From positions 121,899,741 to 121,963,740 of the forward strand of contig CM041465.1 in assembly GCA_023213395.1 (NCBI GenBank): a stretch of DNA of 64,000 nt, written 5' to 3'. This document shows, in pieces, positions 22,418 to 34,911 of the stretch (positions within the stretch are counted from its first letter, which is position 1; each line of letters begins with the position of its first letter). The stretch comes from Cycas panzhihuaensis (taxonomy: Eukaryota > Cycadophyta). A model generated the notes under the pieces. That model saw nothing but the letters and a program-made list of their open reading frames with translations, ran no database searches and was not told the origin of the DNA. The position numbers and the translations under genes were made by a program.

Positions 22418-24533
22418 TAGAAGGGGATCTATTCACTCCATTCCACTTGTATGGAGTCATTTTGCCTCTCCTTCACCTTTAATGTGAAGTATTGAGAGTG
22501 CATTCATTATTTTTTAATATTTTGAGAGTATAAAATTATAGTATTTTACATGTTGCTGCTTTGTACATGTGTGCAAAAATTTAGAGGTGAAGAATACAGG
22601 TTTTTGAAGCCATTTAGCTGCCAGAATAGTCCTGGAAGCATTAAAGGCCCAAATTTTCATAAAAATTTAGCCATCTCAGAATTTGATAAAATTTGGAATG
22701 TAAGGTTGCCTTTACTAGATGATCATTTTTGTCTTCTAGAGAAACTTCAGATTTAGCCTGCAACAGTGAGTTTTGGCTATGATAAATAAGGATAAATTTT
22801 GTGGATAAGTGATTTAAAGCACTTTTCCTAATGAAATCCTTCAATTATAAGCTGAAGATTTGAAAGTTTTATTAAGGGATTTGGTACATTTATGTCTTAA
22901 GATCATTTTAAGATAAATCTCATCAAATTTCATCCACTGGTTAGTGAGATCTATGCAGTTTTCTCACGGTTGTTGATTTTACCTACTCAACCCCATAAAG
23001 GACCTTGCAAAGGCATTTTGGGTAAGTTTTTGGCAGATTTTGTAGATGGTGCACAAGGGAAAGTTAATGTACATGTCTAAACATAATTTTTGACATATTG
23101 AAATTTAGATTCTGAGACAATTGATTTGGCATGATTTTACTTTGGTACTTTTTGGCCAAAAAATTTTTTATGCCTTTTCTAAAATATGACTTCAGGAATC
23201 TATCAGAAATGACATTCTGAACACTTTTTCCTTTTGTCATAAATTCATATTTTATCATTTAGGCCTTCATATTTGTAATTTTTAAAATTTTTTTCATTTA
23301 TCATTATTTGTAAATTTTGTAAAAAAATCATAAAATATGACAAAATAGCATGCATATAGATTTAAAAAAATTATCATTTTAGCGGTAAGTTGATCCACTT
23401 TTTAGCCCATTATGGCTTTTGTATTAAAACTTTCAAAATCATAATTGGAAACATTATAAGGAAAATCTTGGATTGGAAACAACATCTAGTTCCCTTGCTA
23501 AATCTAGCATGCTTTACTATTTTTACATATAGCATAAAGCATCACAAAAGTAGCAACAATAATAAAGCATCACAAAAGCAGTAGTAATAATAAAGCATCA
23601 CAAAAGCAGCAACAACAATAAAGCAAGCAAGCATATTTGATAAGTTTCTATTTCAGTTTTCAGTTATACGAAAACATCTTACACTATTCCTAAAAGGAAT
23701 CTCATCTGTATGATCTATACTGCTAGTTCTTAATTTATGCACATACTCGCCTTAGTTGAAATAGACCAAGGTTGGTCAAAGTCTATGCCCTAAGGGAGGT
23801 GTGAGTTTCATAATGGGTCTAGTCTTAACCAGAATAGTGGTGGAGGGACATGTTAGCCATACCTACAGCCTCCAATCAGGGATAATCCTAATAACCACAT
23901 GAGAAAACTGAAAACCTTAATGCAAGATTAAAATTAACCTAGTCCAATATCTGTCATAGCCATGGGATACGCAGTACCGTTTGACTCTTTGGAAGAGGTA
24001 TATAGCTACTCAATGGTGAACTGGGTGAGGACTGGGAGTACCTGGGCTCCACTGTGACTTGGATTTCATCACCAAGTATAGGTGCGGGTATCTCGAGTGA
24101 AGGCTCTAATCATATACTAGAAGTCTTAGGTATCAAAACCTCACCTACATTTAGACATAAGTGAGAGGTTAGTGGCATGACACATCACCGCTCTTTGCTA
24201 ATTCTACATTAGGCCTCATTCTTGCATCATTACTTATATTTATTTTTTTATATAATTATTGAAAAATAGTTAATCATTACTTACTTCTCATCATAATAAT
24301 CATTTCTATATCCCTGCTGCGCTAGGTGTACTAGCCACACGTGTGAGTGGCACATACTTCTATCATCTCTTCTACTTCTTCATCATCACCATGTCATCTA
24401 AATTCAAGTAAAATGTTAATTGCATATTGAAAGGCAAAGAAAATTAGGATACATGATACACTAGAATTAAAAATACTGTAAAGTATAAAGGCCTTTAGAG
24501 AGCCCACTTACAACCTACACCCAACACACCAGC
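22418..24533 (+). other. Copia leader, about 2.1 kb
   Basis: Unusually long for a copia leader and without a supported protein. It includes a run of CAAAAGCAGYAAYAATAAAGCATCA-like repeats (see 23,536-23,630). The small frames here are not convincing. It could hold packaging signals or captured sequence. Confidence 0.6.
23536..23630 (+). repeat. Short tandem repeat in copia leader
   Basis: About three and a half copies of a roughly 27-30 bp unit built on AAAGCATCACAAAAGCAGCA-like sequence followed by ACAATAAT. It is an imperfect minisatellite. Confidence 0.75.
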
Positions 24534-25580
24534 AATGGCTACAACAACTGCTTCTAGTAGATCTGTCCCAATAACTCCTACAAATGCTACAACTAAACTA
24601 CAATGGGAGATAGATGATGAAAAGATTCATGCAGAAATTTTATTGGTCATTGATCACTCTTTACACAACTTAATAAACAAAGAGGAACATGATACAACCT
24701 AGAAGGTCCTCGAAGTTCTTAGAAAGAACTTTGATACAAAGTCAGATTTAGAATTTGTTCATCTTGTTTTGAAAATAAACAAATTAAAAATGTAGAAGGG
24801 ATGAGCTCATGAGATAATAAATCTCCTTCGACCAATCAAACAGGCAATTGACAAAGACTTTAAGACCCAATGCATCACTTGGGCATTTTTGATCCAGTCA
24901 TGTTTACATGTCCCTAATTATAAAAATTTGCTTGGAAGTCTTCAATATAGTGGAACATTAAAGACACTCAACTTCGAAGCACTTGCCAAGAAGTTCATAG
25001 AATTTGACAAGACCTTTGATACAAACTTTGTAGCCTCTGACTCTCTTCGGATCGACCTTTGAGGTAGAAGAAGAAGTTTGCTACACAAAAAATCAAGGTC
25101 CCTCTCGTGGCAGAGGAAATAACTGAGCAAGAGGAAGAGTAAGAAATATGCGAAATCATCCACAAGGTTAATTAAACCCTCAATCACAACCTCGATAGTT
25201 TCAAGGACAAGGGTCATCTCAACAAAGAGCAAGACAGTCAGGCCAAACCAATACTTCTTCAGGGACTGGTAATCAAACTATTATGTGTGATCGGTGTAAC
25301 CATAAAGGACACTTAGCAAAAGATTGCAGAACTGCCACTTATAAGTTGGCCAAGTTCCAACCAAAACATGGAGCTCACAATGTTAAAGAAACTTGTGAAG
25401 AATCCTTTAGTGGTGCAAGTTTTGTACAAGCACACATTCAAAGAATTGAGGGATCTTTGGCATCAAATGCCATTGACCAACAAAGAGATACTTTGAAGCT
25501 CAGTGTGGATATATCAGTTGTGAATTCCCTTCATCAATGCCAAGCCCTATTGGAATTGCCAATAGTGTGGCTTTAATCGA
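24534..25580 (+). pseudogene. Copia gag with zinc knuckle
   Basis: The ATG at 24,534 opens MATTTASSRSV, followed by a copia gag (UBN2-type) region. Near 25,286-25,327 lies the CCHC knuckle CDRCNHKGHLAKDC, which binds element RNA. Stops, for example TAG at about 24,700 in a Thr-Trp-Lys context, interrupt the frame. Residual ORF: 25,283-25,576. Confidence 0.85.
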
Positions 25581-26600
25581 TGGACAGTGGATCATGGACA
25601 CAGGAGCAACTCAACATATGACATGCAATCACAGTCTATATCAAACATTTGACTCAAATATTCATGGAGTTATTCACATGGCTAATAAATCACAACAATC
25701 TATTAAATGAATTAGCAACATAAGCCTGAAACTCCCAGGCTTAGAAGATTTTACATTGCTTGATATCTTATACATACCCAATCTCAAAGAAAACCTACTC
25801 TCTTTATCCACACTTGTTTCTCGTGGATTTGATCTGAGTGTAACCATAAATGACTAGACTCTTAAGGTCATTCACCCTCTAACTAATTAGGTGGTTTTGA
25901 CTGGACATCTAGCAAACTCTTTCAACTGAATGGCTCTCCATCTTCTGAAGCCCATTATGCCCAAAGCCCTTATGCTGATGAAGAATTTACATTTAATTCC
26001 ATCTTGACCCATCCAACGTTGTCACCAGAAGCTCTTTGGCATGCTCGTATGGGCCATGTTCACAATGATAGACTTAGAGATCTTTCTAATACTCTTCTAA
26101 ACCTTCCAAAGTTTTCCTCTAAGCCCTTTAAATATAAAGCTTGTATCATTGCCAAATCTCATCAATAACCCTTTCCCAAAAGTTAGTGGAAATTGAGCCA
26201 TCCATTATAATTGGTACACTTTGATTTGTGCAAGTCAATGCTCATTCCTTCACTGAAGGGCAAGTTATATTACATCTCTTTCATTGATGATTTTACTAGA
26301 AAAGTATGGGTAGCTTTTCTACATAAGAAAGATGAAGCATTTCATATATTTAAGGAATTCAAAGCCCTTACTGAAAAAGAGTTAGGTTATCAACTCAAAT
26401 GTCTTCGAATTGATAATGGTGGCGAATATACCTCACATGAGTTTGAAAGCTACCTTCGAGACAATGGCATCAAGCATCAAACAACAGTAGCAGGTACCCC
26501 ACAACAAAATGAAGTTGCCGAGCACATGAACAGGACAATCATGAATATGGCTCATGCTATGTTAATATATAAAAATGTATCTACCTATTTATAGGCTAAA
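25580..26600 (+). pseudogene. Copia protease and integrase
   Basis: Protease active site WIMDTGATQHMTC at 25,588-25,626, matching the copia W-(I/L)-D-(T/S)-G-A pattern. The GAG-pre-integrase landmark LWHARMGHV is near 26,030-26,060. The integrase core at 26,211-26,594 shows FIDDFTRKVWVAFL (first Asp), RIDNGGEYTS (second Asp) and GTPQQNEVAEHMNRT (catalytic Glu), so the DDE triad is visible. The zinc-binding CxxC before it has lost one Cys (ACIIAKS). Confidence 0.88.
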
Positions 26601-26946
26601 GCAATCTAGACAGTCGTTTATTATATCAATGCTATTAGCCCATCAAAGGAAGTACAATCACCTAATAAAAAGTGGTCAAGATAAGCCCCCATTGTTCACT
26701 ACTTTAGAATTTTTGGCTCTACATGCTATGCCCATATTCTGGATGCAGATCAAAATAAACTCCAGCCAAGGGCACTTAAAGGCATCTTTGTTGGATACCC
26801 TATGGATAAGAAATGGTATAAGGTCTTTATACCTTCACAACAAAAAATCATCATTACCAGAGATGTTATTTTTGTAGAGATAGAGGATCAGTTACTTAAA
26901 TTAGACTCCATAGTACCCTCACGCTGCTACAATAATATTATCAAGT

Positions 26947-27456
26947 ATGATGTTTAGATTCTATTTTTTTTTTTGGGTGGGGGGGGGGGGGGGGGACAGG
27001 CATAAATTACTCCAAATGTTGGAAACTGACAATAGAGCCTTGGAGGATACAAGTTGTGACTCTGAACAAATGAGTGCACATCCAGCACCATCTTTTGAAG
27101 ATAACAGAGTTGACAAAGGCAAAGCCATTATAGAAGAACCATCCTCTCCACCTTTAGTTGACAAAGATAAAATAGTGGTAGAAGGACCATCTTCCTCAAG
27201 CACATCAACATCCTCCTCACACAATAATCATTTTAACGAACATGATAAGAACCAAGAAGTTGGGGAAATGAGAACATCATTCCCAACTCGAGGATCTCGA
27301 GAAGCCCGCCAGCTCAATAAGGACATACGACCAGATGAGGTGGGTAAAACTAGCACTCGAAGTGCCCATAGAGCAGGGATGCAGGAATCATTATATATTG
27401 AGCTTGAACTAGTCGAATTGCACCTTACTCTTAATGAAGAGCCTTTAATGTACTAA
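26947..27456 (+). pseudogene. Copia integrase-RT linker, low complexity
   Basis: A Ser/Glu/Asp-rich linker frame typical of the region between copia integrase and RT. It starts just after a homopolymer junction of about 11 T and 17 G (26,964-26,995), which probably breaks the frame and is a likely sequencing or assembly weak point. Confidence 0.6.
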
Positions 27457-27477
27457 GAAGCTATAAAACATACAGCT

Positions 27478-28200
27478 TGAAGAAATGCCATGAATGAAGA
27501 GTACCAATCTCTTATCAAGAATGGTACATGGGAGCTCGGTGATCTACCACTTGGAAGAAAGATAGTTCAAAATAAATGGATGTTCAAAAACAAATATAGA
27601 TTAGACGGCACCCTTGAAAAACACAAGGTGAGGTTGGTAGCTAAAGGATTTACACAAAGGGAAGGTATCAACTACACTGAAGTCTTTGCACCTATAACCA
27701 AGTAGCCTACAATTAGAACTCTTGTAGCCTTGGCTGCTCAACAGGGTTGGAAAATCCACCAACTCGATATTAAAACCGCATTTCTCAATGGAGATCTTGA
27801 AGAAGAAATTTACATAACTTAGCTAGAAGGATATAAGATCAAAGGTCAAGAACATAAGGTTTACAGGCTCAGAAAGTCCTTGTATGGCCTTAAACAAGCC
27901 CCTCGCGCTTGGTTTGCCAAGTTGTCTGAAAGGATGACGTAACTTGGATACGAGGTTTGTGACTATCAAGATATTGATACAACGTTGCTCATTAAGCACT
28001 ATAAGGATAAAGTCACTTATCTCATAATCTTTGTAGATAACATGCTAGTAACGGGTAATAGTGAACAGGTAATAAACTGGCTAAAAAAGAACCTTGGCAA
28101 AATGTTCAAATTGTCTGACCTCGGTTTGATGAAATATTACTTGGGAATTAAAGTAACACAAAAGAATAGAAAAATTTTCCTCTCCTAAGAAAAATACATC
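27478..28200 (+). pseudogene. Copia reverse transcriptase
   Basis: Starts with MNEEYQSLIKNGTWELGDLP and NKWMFKNKY, the standard copia RT entry. It continues LDIKTAFLNGDLEEEIY and LRKSLYGLKQAPRAW. The active site at 28,030-28,044 reads FVDNM where the family has YVDDM, so the second catalytic Asp is Asn (GAC to AAC). At least three nonsense codons, mainly TAG, interrupt it. Confidence 0.9.
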
Positions 28201-28242
28201 GACAATCTTCTAACTAAGTTTCAGTAAGAAGATGCTCGACTA

Positions 28243-28975
28243 GTGATGTTGCTTATGGATCCTAACACCAGACTCTTAGCTGAAGGTGATACTAGGGAAG
28301 CATACATAATGCTCTACAGGAAACTTGTAGGTAGTCTCATCTACACTACCAATACAAGGCCAGATATTATACACTCTATTGGCATTCTTGCTCGCTACAT
28401 GACAAATCTTAAGCAGAATCATTGGCAGGCAACAGTGCAAGTGTTGAGATACCTTAAGACGACCAACAAATATGGTTTGTTATATGAACCTAATTCAGAC
28501 TTCAAGCTTTCTGTATACGCGGGCTTAGACTTTGCAGGAGATAAAGATACATGAAGATCTACATCTGGGTATGTAATGTTTCTTAGAATAACACCAATAT
28601 CATGGAGATCCATATGATGAAGATAATTCTGATTCAAGCTAGAAGCTAAATACATTGTTGTTTCTGAGACCAGTAAAGAGGTGATATGGCTGAGAAAATT
28701 ATTAGAAACATTGAATATCACCCAAATAAGTCCTACGAGTCTTCATGGGGATAATTAATCAGTAATTTGCATGGCAAAAAATCCTGTATTTCATGATTAT
28801 ACCAAACACATAAGTACGAAAGTCCATAGGATTAGGGAACTTATTCATGACGGCACAATTCAATTAGATTACTATCCCACATCAGATCAAGTGGCCGATA
28901 TCTTTACCAAACTGCTACAAAGGGTGAAGTTTGAATAGTTCTGAAGGCAGCTCAGCCTTAGGGCCTCTATCTTCG
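28243..28975 (+). pseudogene. Copia RNase H
   Basis: GSLIYTTNTRPDIIHSIGIL and HWQATVQVLRYLKTT lead into the RNase H domain (YAGLDFAGDKDT, then TSGYVMFL). The C-terminal DQVADIFTKLLQRVKF, near 28,886-28,935, is the usual copia pol end. Stops at about 28,551 and later break it. RNase H removes template RNA during reverse transcription. Confidence 0.88.
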
Positions 28976-29425
28976 ATTGATCAAAGAAGATAGCAATATG
29001 ATCATCATACTTTATTCTCTTCGTGAAAACCCCTTATGGGTGCGAAAGAATAAGAGTAAGTCTCTGCCATCCTCTTTGTGAAAACCTCATGTGGGCACGG
29101 AAAGATAAGGGTTGTACTTGTTTTAGAAAATTAAAACCTGTGAAAACCTAAAAGGGCATAGGGGATGACCAAACAGTATATAGAGACTTAGCAGATTAAG
29201 CTACACATTTAAGCTACTTAGCTATTAGGCTATATCAAAGAGCCACCTTAGCCATTTTAATTTATAAAAGGGGCTATAGATCTTAGAAAGTTTGTGGGTT
29301 TTTATTCCCTATGAGGGTTTTCCCACAAAAGTGTCATTTAGAATTTCAATGTAATAATAAGGCTCAAATGAAGACCTTATAGAATAGATTTTCTGAAAAT
29401 GACCTTCCACTATTAAGGGGGGGAT

Positions 29426-29463
29426 TGAAAGAGGTTAATGTATCAAGGTCATTTGTGTAGATT
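29426..29463 (+). repeat. Copia 3' LTR, first 38 bp
   Basis: Begins TGAAAGAGG directly after PPT AAGGGGGGGAT and is cut by the LINE. Together with 34,912-35,185 it totals 312 bp, equal to the 5' LTR. Confidence 0.95.
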
Positions 29464-29613
29464 TTTTTGATAAGGTAAAATGAATTTATAGTGGGTTTGA
29501 GCAGGATCCCACAACCTATTACATCAAAAGACGCTGTGCAAACCAGTGAATATATGACCTTGACATCCCCACGGTCTAGGCCCAAGAGCTAATTGCCGGG
29601 ACAAGCCCCTCGG

Positions 29614-31078
29614 CTAGCTAATACTGCTCATATCTTTTCCAACCAAAACCATAAGATCCCTAGAGAACTCATCCCTCCAGACTTGATCTTTTCGATGCCT
29701 TACTCCCCAGTTTGCCAGGAAATCAGCTGGCTTATTGCCTTCACGCAGAGTATGTCTTATTTGTACTTCTGCCAGCCCCTTAATAATCTCTTTGGCATCA
29801 TTGAAAAGAGCCTGAAATCTCCAGTCTGGGATGGCCTCCCCTCTCAGAACCTTGACCACCACCTCTGAATCCCCCTCTAAAATTAAGTGCTGAACATCCC
29901 TTTCAGCAGCCAAATCCAGGGCTTTAAACATAGCCCTCATCTCCGCATAGTGGTTCGTCTGGCTTCCATAGTATTCCGCAAAAGCCCACAATGGAGAGCC
30001 GGACGATCCTACAGATACCCATGCCGCTTCCGGGGTTCCCTTTAGCCGCTCCATCAAAGTTCACCTTGATCCAGGGATCCACAGGGGGTTGCCAGTTGCT
30101 ACATCTGGATCTAACCACCTCATAATCAGGCTGAATACCCCATCTGCTTAAGATCCTACTCTCAAACAAGGGGATACGTTTTTCTTTCACTTTCCCAACA
30201 TTTTCCTTTATATCCAAACTTATTCTGTCGAAAATCGTAGTCTGATCCATCTTGGTATCCTGAAAAATTCTCCGGTTTCTTTCCTTCCATATGTTCCAAG
30301 CCAAAATCGGAAGCGCACACTTCCAGATACTGCTCAGCGTTCTGCTCCTGAAGGGGCTAAGCCAAGCGTGCCATAAATCAATGATCCTCGCTGAGAAGAT
30401 CCAGCACACCTCCAGCTTCCCAAGAAGCATCCTCCAGACTTCTCGAGAAAAGGAACACCCAATGAATATATGGTCCATGGATTCCTCCTCAGTACAACAA
30501 AGAGGACATCTATTCACCAACGAAAAGCCTCTCCTCTTGAGATTGTCTATAGTGAGGATTTTATTCCTCAGGCAGGTCCACCAAAAAATGGCGATCTTAG
30601 GAATAATAGGAAGCCTCCAAACCTTAGCAAGAGCGCGATTCCTATGATCTCCTCTAGCTAAACAAAGGAACTGATACCCTTGTTTAGCGATTGTAATCCC
30701 AGACGGCCCCAGAGGCCACACAACCGAGTCCGGCAGGGACAATCTAGGAATATGAATCCTTTGGAGGATCTCTTTTAGCTTGTTGGAGCTCTCTTGCCTG
30801 CCATCCGTTTGAATTTCTTCCAGGTGCCTCCATCTCCTGTTTTTGCCTTCCCCAACCCAATAATCCTTGACCCGGGAACCATAAAGCTCGATCTGAGGAC
30901 CCATGATGGGCTCCAGAACCTGACAATCCTTAAGAGCCCCGTCAGTACACCAAACATCTTCCCAGAATCTAATGGAGTTACCGTCCCCAAGACTCCATTT
31001 CAAGCCATTCCTAATATTCCTCCAAGCTTTCAGAATGCTTCTCCGCATGTAGAACCAACTGCGAAACCTCATTCCCAA
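29614..31078 (-). pseudogene. LINE ORF2 C-terminus: zinc-binding region and RNase H
   Basis: The 384-codon frame 31,078-29,924 carries the plant LINE zf-RVT region (NRCPLCCTEEESMDHIFIGC near 30,470-30,530) and the RNase H start VNFDGAAKGNPGSG near 30,020. A frameshift then moves to the 147-codon frame 30,057-29,614 with HYAEMRAMFKAL, LILEGDSEVVV and GNKPADFLAN, covering the Glu, second Asp and final Asp of the RNase H active site. RNase H at the C-terminus is common in plant L1 elements. About 150 bp of 3' untranslated sequence follows to the tail. Confidence 0.9.
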
Positions 31079-31099
31079 GGAGGAGCCCCTTGAATGTAT

Positions 31100-32990
31100 T
31101 TTCTATCTAGGATCTTCACCCAAAGCCTGCTCCTCTTTCAATATCCTCCATCCCAACTTCGCTCCAAGGCGGCATTAAAAGGAAATCCTTCTCGGGTTAA
31201 GGCCACCGGCCATTTTGTACACACTTTATTCCGGTAACCAAGTGTATCTGTCCTTGCTCTCGACCCAGGCCGGAGAAATCTCTTACGAATAGTTTCTATA
31301 GTATTTGATATGCCTACTGGAACCTTAAAATAGACATCCAAAAAGCGGGATGCTTTGCGGTCGAGGAAACTAGTCGAAGTTTCCGGCTAAGCTCGAGAGC
31401 GCCCTTCCACCACCGACTTCCTTTGTAACTGTCTATAAGGGAGTTCCACATATCCTTGGACATTCTCCCAACAAAGAGTGGAAGCCCAAGATAAATGGTG
31501 GGAGGCTGTTTAATGCCCATCTCTAAAGTTCTCACGATCACCTTGGGCGTGACGGGGGTATTGATAAAGAAAACATTGCTCTTGTTCAAGTTTATCTTTT
31601 GGCGTGGCCTCCTCAAAGTGCCCCAATATTTCTTTAAATTTGGAGGCCTCACTTATAGTAGCCTTATCCCAAAAAATATTGTCATCCACAAATTGATGAT
31701 GAGCCACATTTTCCACTCGGATGTCGGCTTTATACCTCTTATGGCCCCACCTTTTGGGCGACTCTATGGTTACGCCGGGAGCTCGACCATCGTAATGTAC
31801 AAGAAAGGCGAGAGAGGATCCAACTGTCTCAACCCTCACGAATCCGGAAAAACACGGAGGAAGAACCATTTATTATAACGAGAAAATTGCGGGTTCGATG
31901 CGAGCTTGATCCATGACCGCCACGTCTCCCCAAAGCCAAATGCCCTCAGGCAATCTAGCAGGCCATCCCAGGAGACTCTATCAAAAGCCTTCGAAAGATC
32001 GATCTTGATGAGCATCACAGGCTCTTTCCTTTCGGCAGCAGAGTGGATTGTTTCGTGCACCACTATATAGCCATCATATAGATGATCGCCTTAGAATAAA
32101 GCCGTCACAGTTCGGGAAACAATATTCGGCATAACTTTCTTCAACCTATTTACCAGAACCTTAGTCAGAATTTTGTACTTAACGTTACAAAGGCTTATAG
32201 GGCGAAACTCCTCTATCCTTTTTGCCCCATCTTTCTTGGGGATAAGGACAAGAAAAGTGGACTGCCATTCCTGCAAAATCTTTCTGTTCTCCTGAAACTC
32301 CTTTAGGGCTTCCATGAGATCCCCTTTGATGATATCCTGAATTCTTGAAAGAACCGGGAAACCATCCTACCGCCTTATCTTTCTTCATCAAGAAGAGCCG
32401 CCTTGACCTCATCTGAGTGAATGGGGTGAAAATTTGGTCATTCTGCTCACCATCCACCAAACAAGGAATATTATTCAGGAACTCCCTTCTCCTAGCCCCG
32501 TCATCACCTGGCGGGACAGAAAAAAGGTTCTTGAAGTAATCAATAGCCAGCTCCTTCATATCCTCGTCCGAAATGGCCTCGACCCATCATCCTTAAGAAG
32601 GTCATTAATTACATTGTTAGCCTATGCTTTACGGTCATATGGAAAAATCTAGTATTTACTCTCCTTACGCCAACCGAGAGGGCCCTCGATTTTGTCTCCA
32701 ATGGGTCTCCTCCCTGTTGAGAATCTCCTCCAAGGTCTCTGTGAGCTCTTTCTCCGCCTTATCGAGGTCCATAGATCTACCCATCCTCCCAATTTGTTCC
32801 TCTATACTTTTCAGATCCTGTAATGTTTTATCCTTTTGCACATTTATGTTCTGAAAAACCTCCTTATTCCAAGCCTTGATTTGCCTTTTAACCCAATCCA
32901 GCTTTTTCGAGAACCTGTACATAGCATGTCCTGTTATATCTATGCCCCACCACTCCACAATCTTGTCCAGAAGATCGGGTGGCCACATTA
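31100..32990 (-). pseudogene. LINE ORF2 reverse transcriptase
   Basis: In fragments: FLVLIPKKDGAKRIEEFRPI and SLCNVKYKILTKVLVNRLKK (32,315-32,091); VMLIKIDLSKAFDRVSWDGL (32,063-31,836); then HHQFVDDNIF, the FADD-type active site with both aspartates (near 31,690); then NLNKSNVFF and YLGLPLFVGRM (31,652-31,314). This is the normal LINE RT order. It is broken into at least four frames by small indels and a few stops. Confidence 0.9.
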
Positions 32991-33740
32991 ATTCAAATCT
33001 GAAGGGGCCCAGCTAAATTTAAATTTAGCTGGATCCGAAAATTGCAGCAGAAGAGGCGAGTGGTCCGAACTGATCCTCGGCAGTGCCTCTAGCGCAAAAT
33101 CAGTAAACCCCCTCATCCAATCATAGTTCACTAGCACCCTATCCAACTTGATTTGAATGTGGCTATCTCCCAACCTTTTGTTGGTCCAGGTGTAAGATGC
33201 CCCTCTAAGCCTGACCTCCACCAGACCCCCTCTTTGCAGGAAATCTCCAAAGTCGGCCATGCTAGTGGTCCAACCCCCGGATCCTCCTATCTTATCACCA
33301 GGGGATAAAGCCGTATTGAAATCACCCGCGAGCATCCATGGGAGCCGGCAGTCCCCATGGGCTTCGATTAGTCTGTCCCACAACCCCTTTCTGGCCGCTT
33401 GACGAGTTGGGGCATAGACGTTGGTGGCCAACCATGTGGTGTTATTGGTTTTGCTCGTTAATCTGACCGAAATGAAGGAGTCCTCAACCAGAAAGGTTTC
33501 CCCCGACCAGACTGATGGGTTCCACAGCACCATCAAACCTCCTGTGCCTTGGCTATAATCTCTTTCAGTACCCTCTGCTTGCTTCCAAATTTTGTTTCTG
33601 ATCTTTAATCCATTCTCCTTACTCAGCTTAGTTTCTTGCAAAAATAAGAGATCTATTTGGTATCTGTCTCTCATGTCCCTGATTATTCTTTGTTTTGAAG
33701 GGGCATTCAAACCCCTAATGTTCCATGACATAACTTTCAT
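32988..33740 (-). pseudogene. LINE ORF2 AP-type endonuclease
   Basis: A continuous 250-codon domain opening MKVMSWNIRGLN, then FLQETKL (catalytic Glu), NVYAPT, AGDFNT, a LDR motif and SDHSPLLL with the catalytic Asp-His pair. All expected motifs are present, so the endonuclease segment itself looks intact. It nicks the target DNA to start target-primed reverse transcription. The start codon fits the beginning of ORF2. Confidence 0.93.
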
Positions 33741-34895
33741 CGCTTCTTTCTCGACTTCGGACCTCTGCAGAATCCCCTTAGGGGTCTCGCTCTTGTCTTG
33801 GATCCGAGTGTAGGCCCTCGAGGAAAGCTTCCTTTAAAGTTTTTTGGGTACCATAATCGACCTGAGCGGCCGAGTCTCTCTCTCTAAGTAACCTGGAAGG
33901 CGGCCTACCAACCTTCTTCTCAACTCCCACGTCAGGCACCTTTTTTGAGATGAGGCCTGTTGCGGCGGTGAAACGGGGGCCGCCCAACCCAGAACCTCGG
34001 TACCAGCCCCTTGAACCATTTCCACCTCTGGGGATAATTCTGCCTCCAGCCCTGTCTCTTTGTCCTCTTCCAGTATGGCCTTCCCCTGCATGACCATCTG
34101 GGTTGGCTCATCCCCAGACCCACCATCCGGGCCCTCCTGGATCTCAGGAATCTGAGCCTCAAGGTCTTCTTCCTCCAACAGCGTGTCCTCCTTGTTGGGG
34201 TCAAAACCCAAGTTATGGAGAGAATCCTCCACAGTCTCGGGGGGGACTGGGCATACAACACCCACCCCAAGATCTTGGGGGTTTGGAGCAGATTGATTTT
34301 CCTCTTTCTCGTCTTTTGAGGGTTGAACACCCGGACATTTGGGGCAAGTGCCCCAAATTTCGCAGTCGAACATCTAAAATGGTCCATCTCAGTAAACCAA
34401 TGGTTGGACCCAACTCTTTTAAAGCGGTACCATCCTAATGTGGTCCAAAAGAGGCTTGTCGGTCTAGCGAGCACAGTTACGGCATTTATGAGCCTACTCC
34501 TATTCTTCGTTCTTTGAATCGGCGGCTAAAGGGGCCCACCACTTTCGCAATACCTCTGAGCACATCCGGGTTCCGATGGTGAAGAGGAGGCCCGGAGTTG
34601 TATCCAGTTGGTGCTTGTCTAATTTTAGGGCTCGAGGGATCAAAATCCCTATGCCATTTCTCAAGAGATAGAGCCTTACGCCCAAACATCCAAGGGCCCC
34701 TGATCAAGATTCCAGACATGTCGTCATAAGAGGTGAATTTAAATAGCACACAACCCTTGGGCATGGCTATTACCTCCAGACTACCCGAAGTTCTCCACTT
34801 GGTCTTTGTCCATGCTCTTATGGCATCCAATCCCGGCCTGGGGCCTGAAAATCTGCCCACCAGGCAGTTCTCCCATAATTTTTCGGTTTTTTCTA
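33741..34895 (-). pseudogene. LINE ORF1 remnant, DUF4283-like with CCHC region
   Basis: The 5' end reads EKLWENCLVGRFSG and GLDAIRAWTKTKW, then VLFKFTSYDDM, GPWMFG and ALSLEKWHRDFDP, the DUF4283 domain of plant LINE ORF1. A frameshift follows. A cysteine-bearing stretch (FDCEIWGTCPKC, near 34,350) is what remains of the zinc knuckle, then a Pro/Glu-rich tail. ORF1 binds LINE RNA. The N-terminus is missing because the copy is truncated. Confidence 0.85.
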
Positions 34896-34911
34896 GTCAT
34901 TTGTGTAGATT

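Larger units (their letters stand above)
29448..34911 (-). mobile_element. 5'-truncated L1-type LINE with 16-bp target duplication
   Basis: Target duplication GTCATTTGTGTAGATT lies at 29,448-29,463 and 34,896-34,911. The element body (29,464-34,895, about 5.4 kb) is on the minus strand: a short T run at its left edge is the poly(A) tail, and the right end starts inside ORF1, so it is 5' truncated. Content: ORF1 (DUF4283-like), then ORF2 with AP endonuclease, RT, zinc-binding region and RNase H. It is more GC-rich and less decayed than its surroundings, consistent with being the last insertion in this nest. The coordinates given include the TSD. Confidence 0.93.

Noticed and set aside
23536-23630. 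Possible CRISPR-like array from repeated CAAAAGCAG units
   Set aside because: Units are adjacent and only about 27-30 bp with no spacers, inside a plant retroelement leader. It is a simple minisatellite.
30291-30647. 118-codon plus-strand ORF
   Set aside because: Antisense shadow of the LINE ORF2 zinc-binding and RNase H coding strand.
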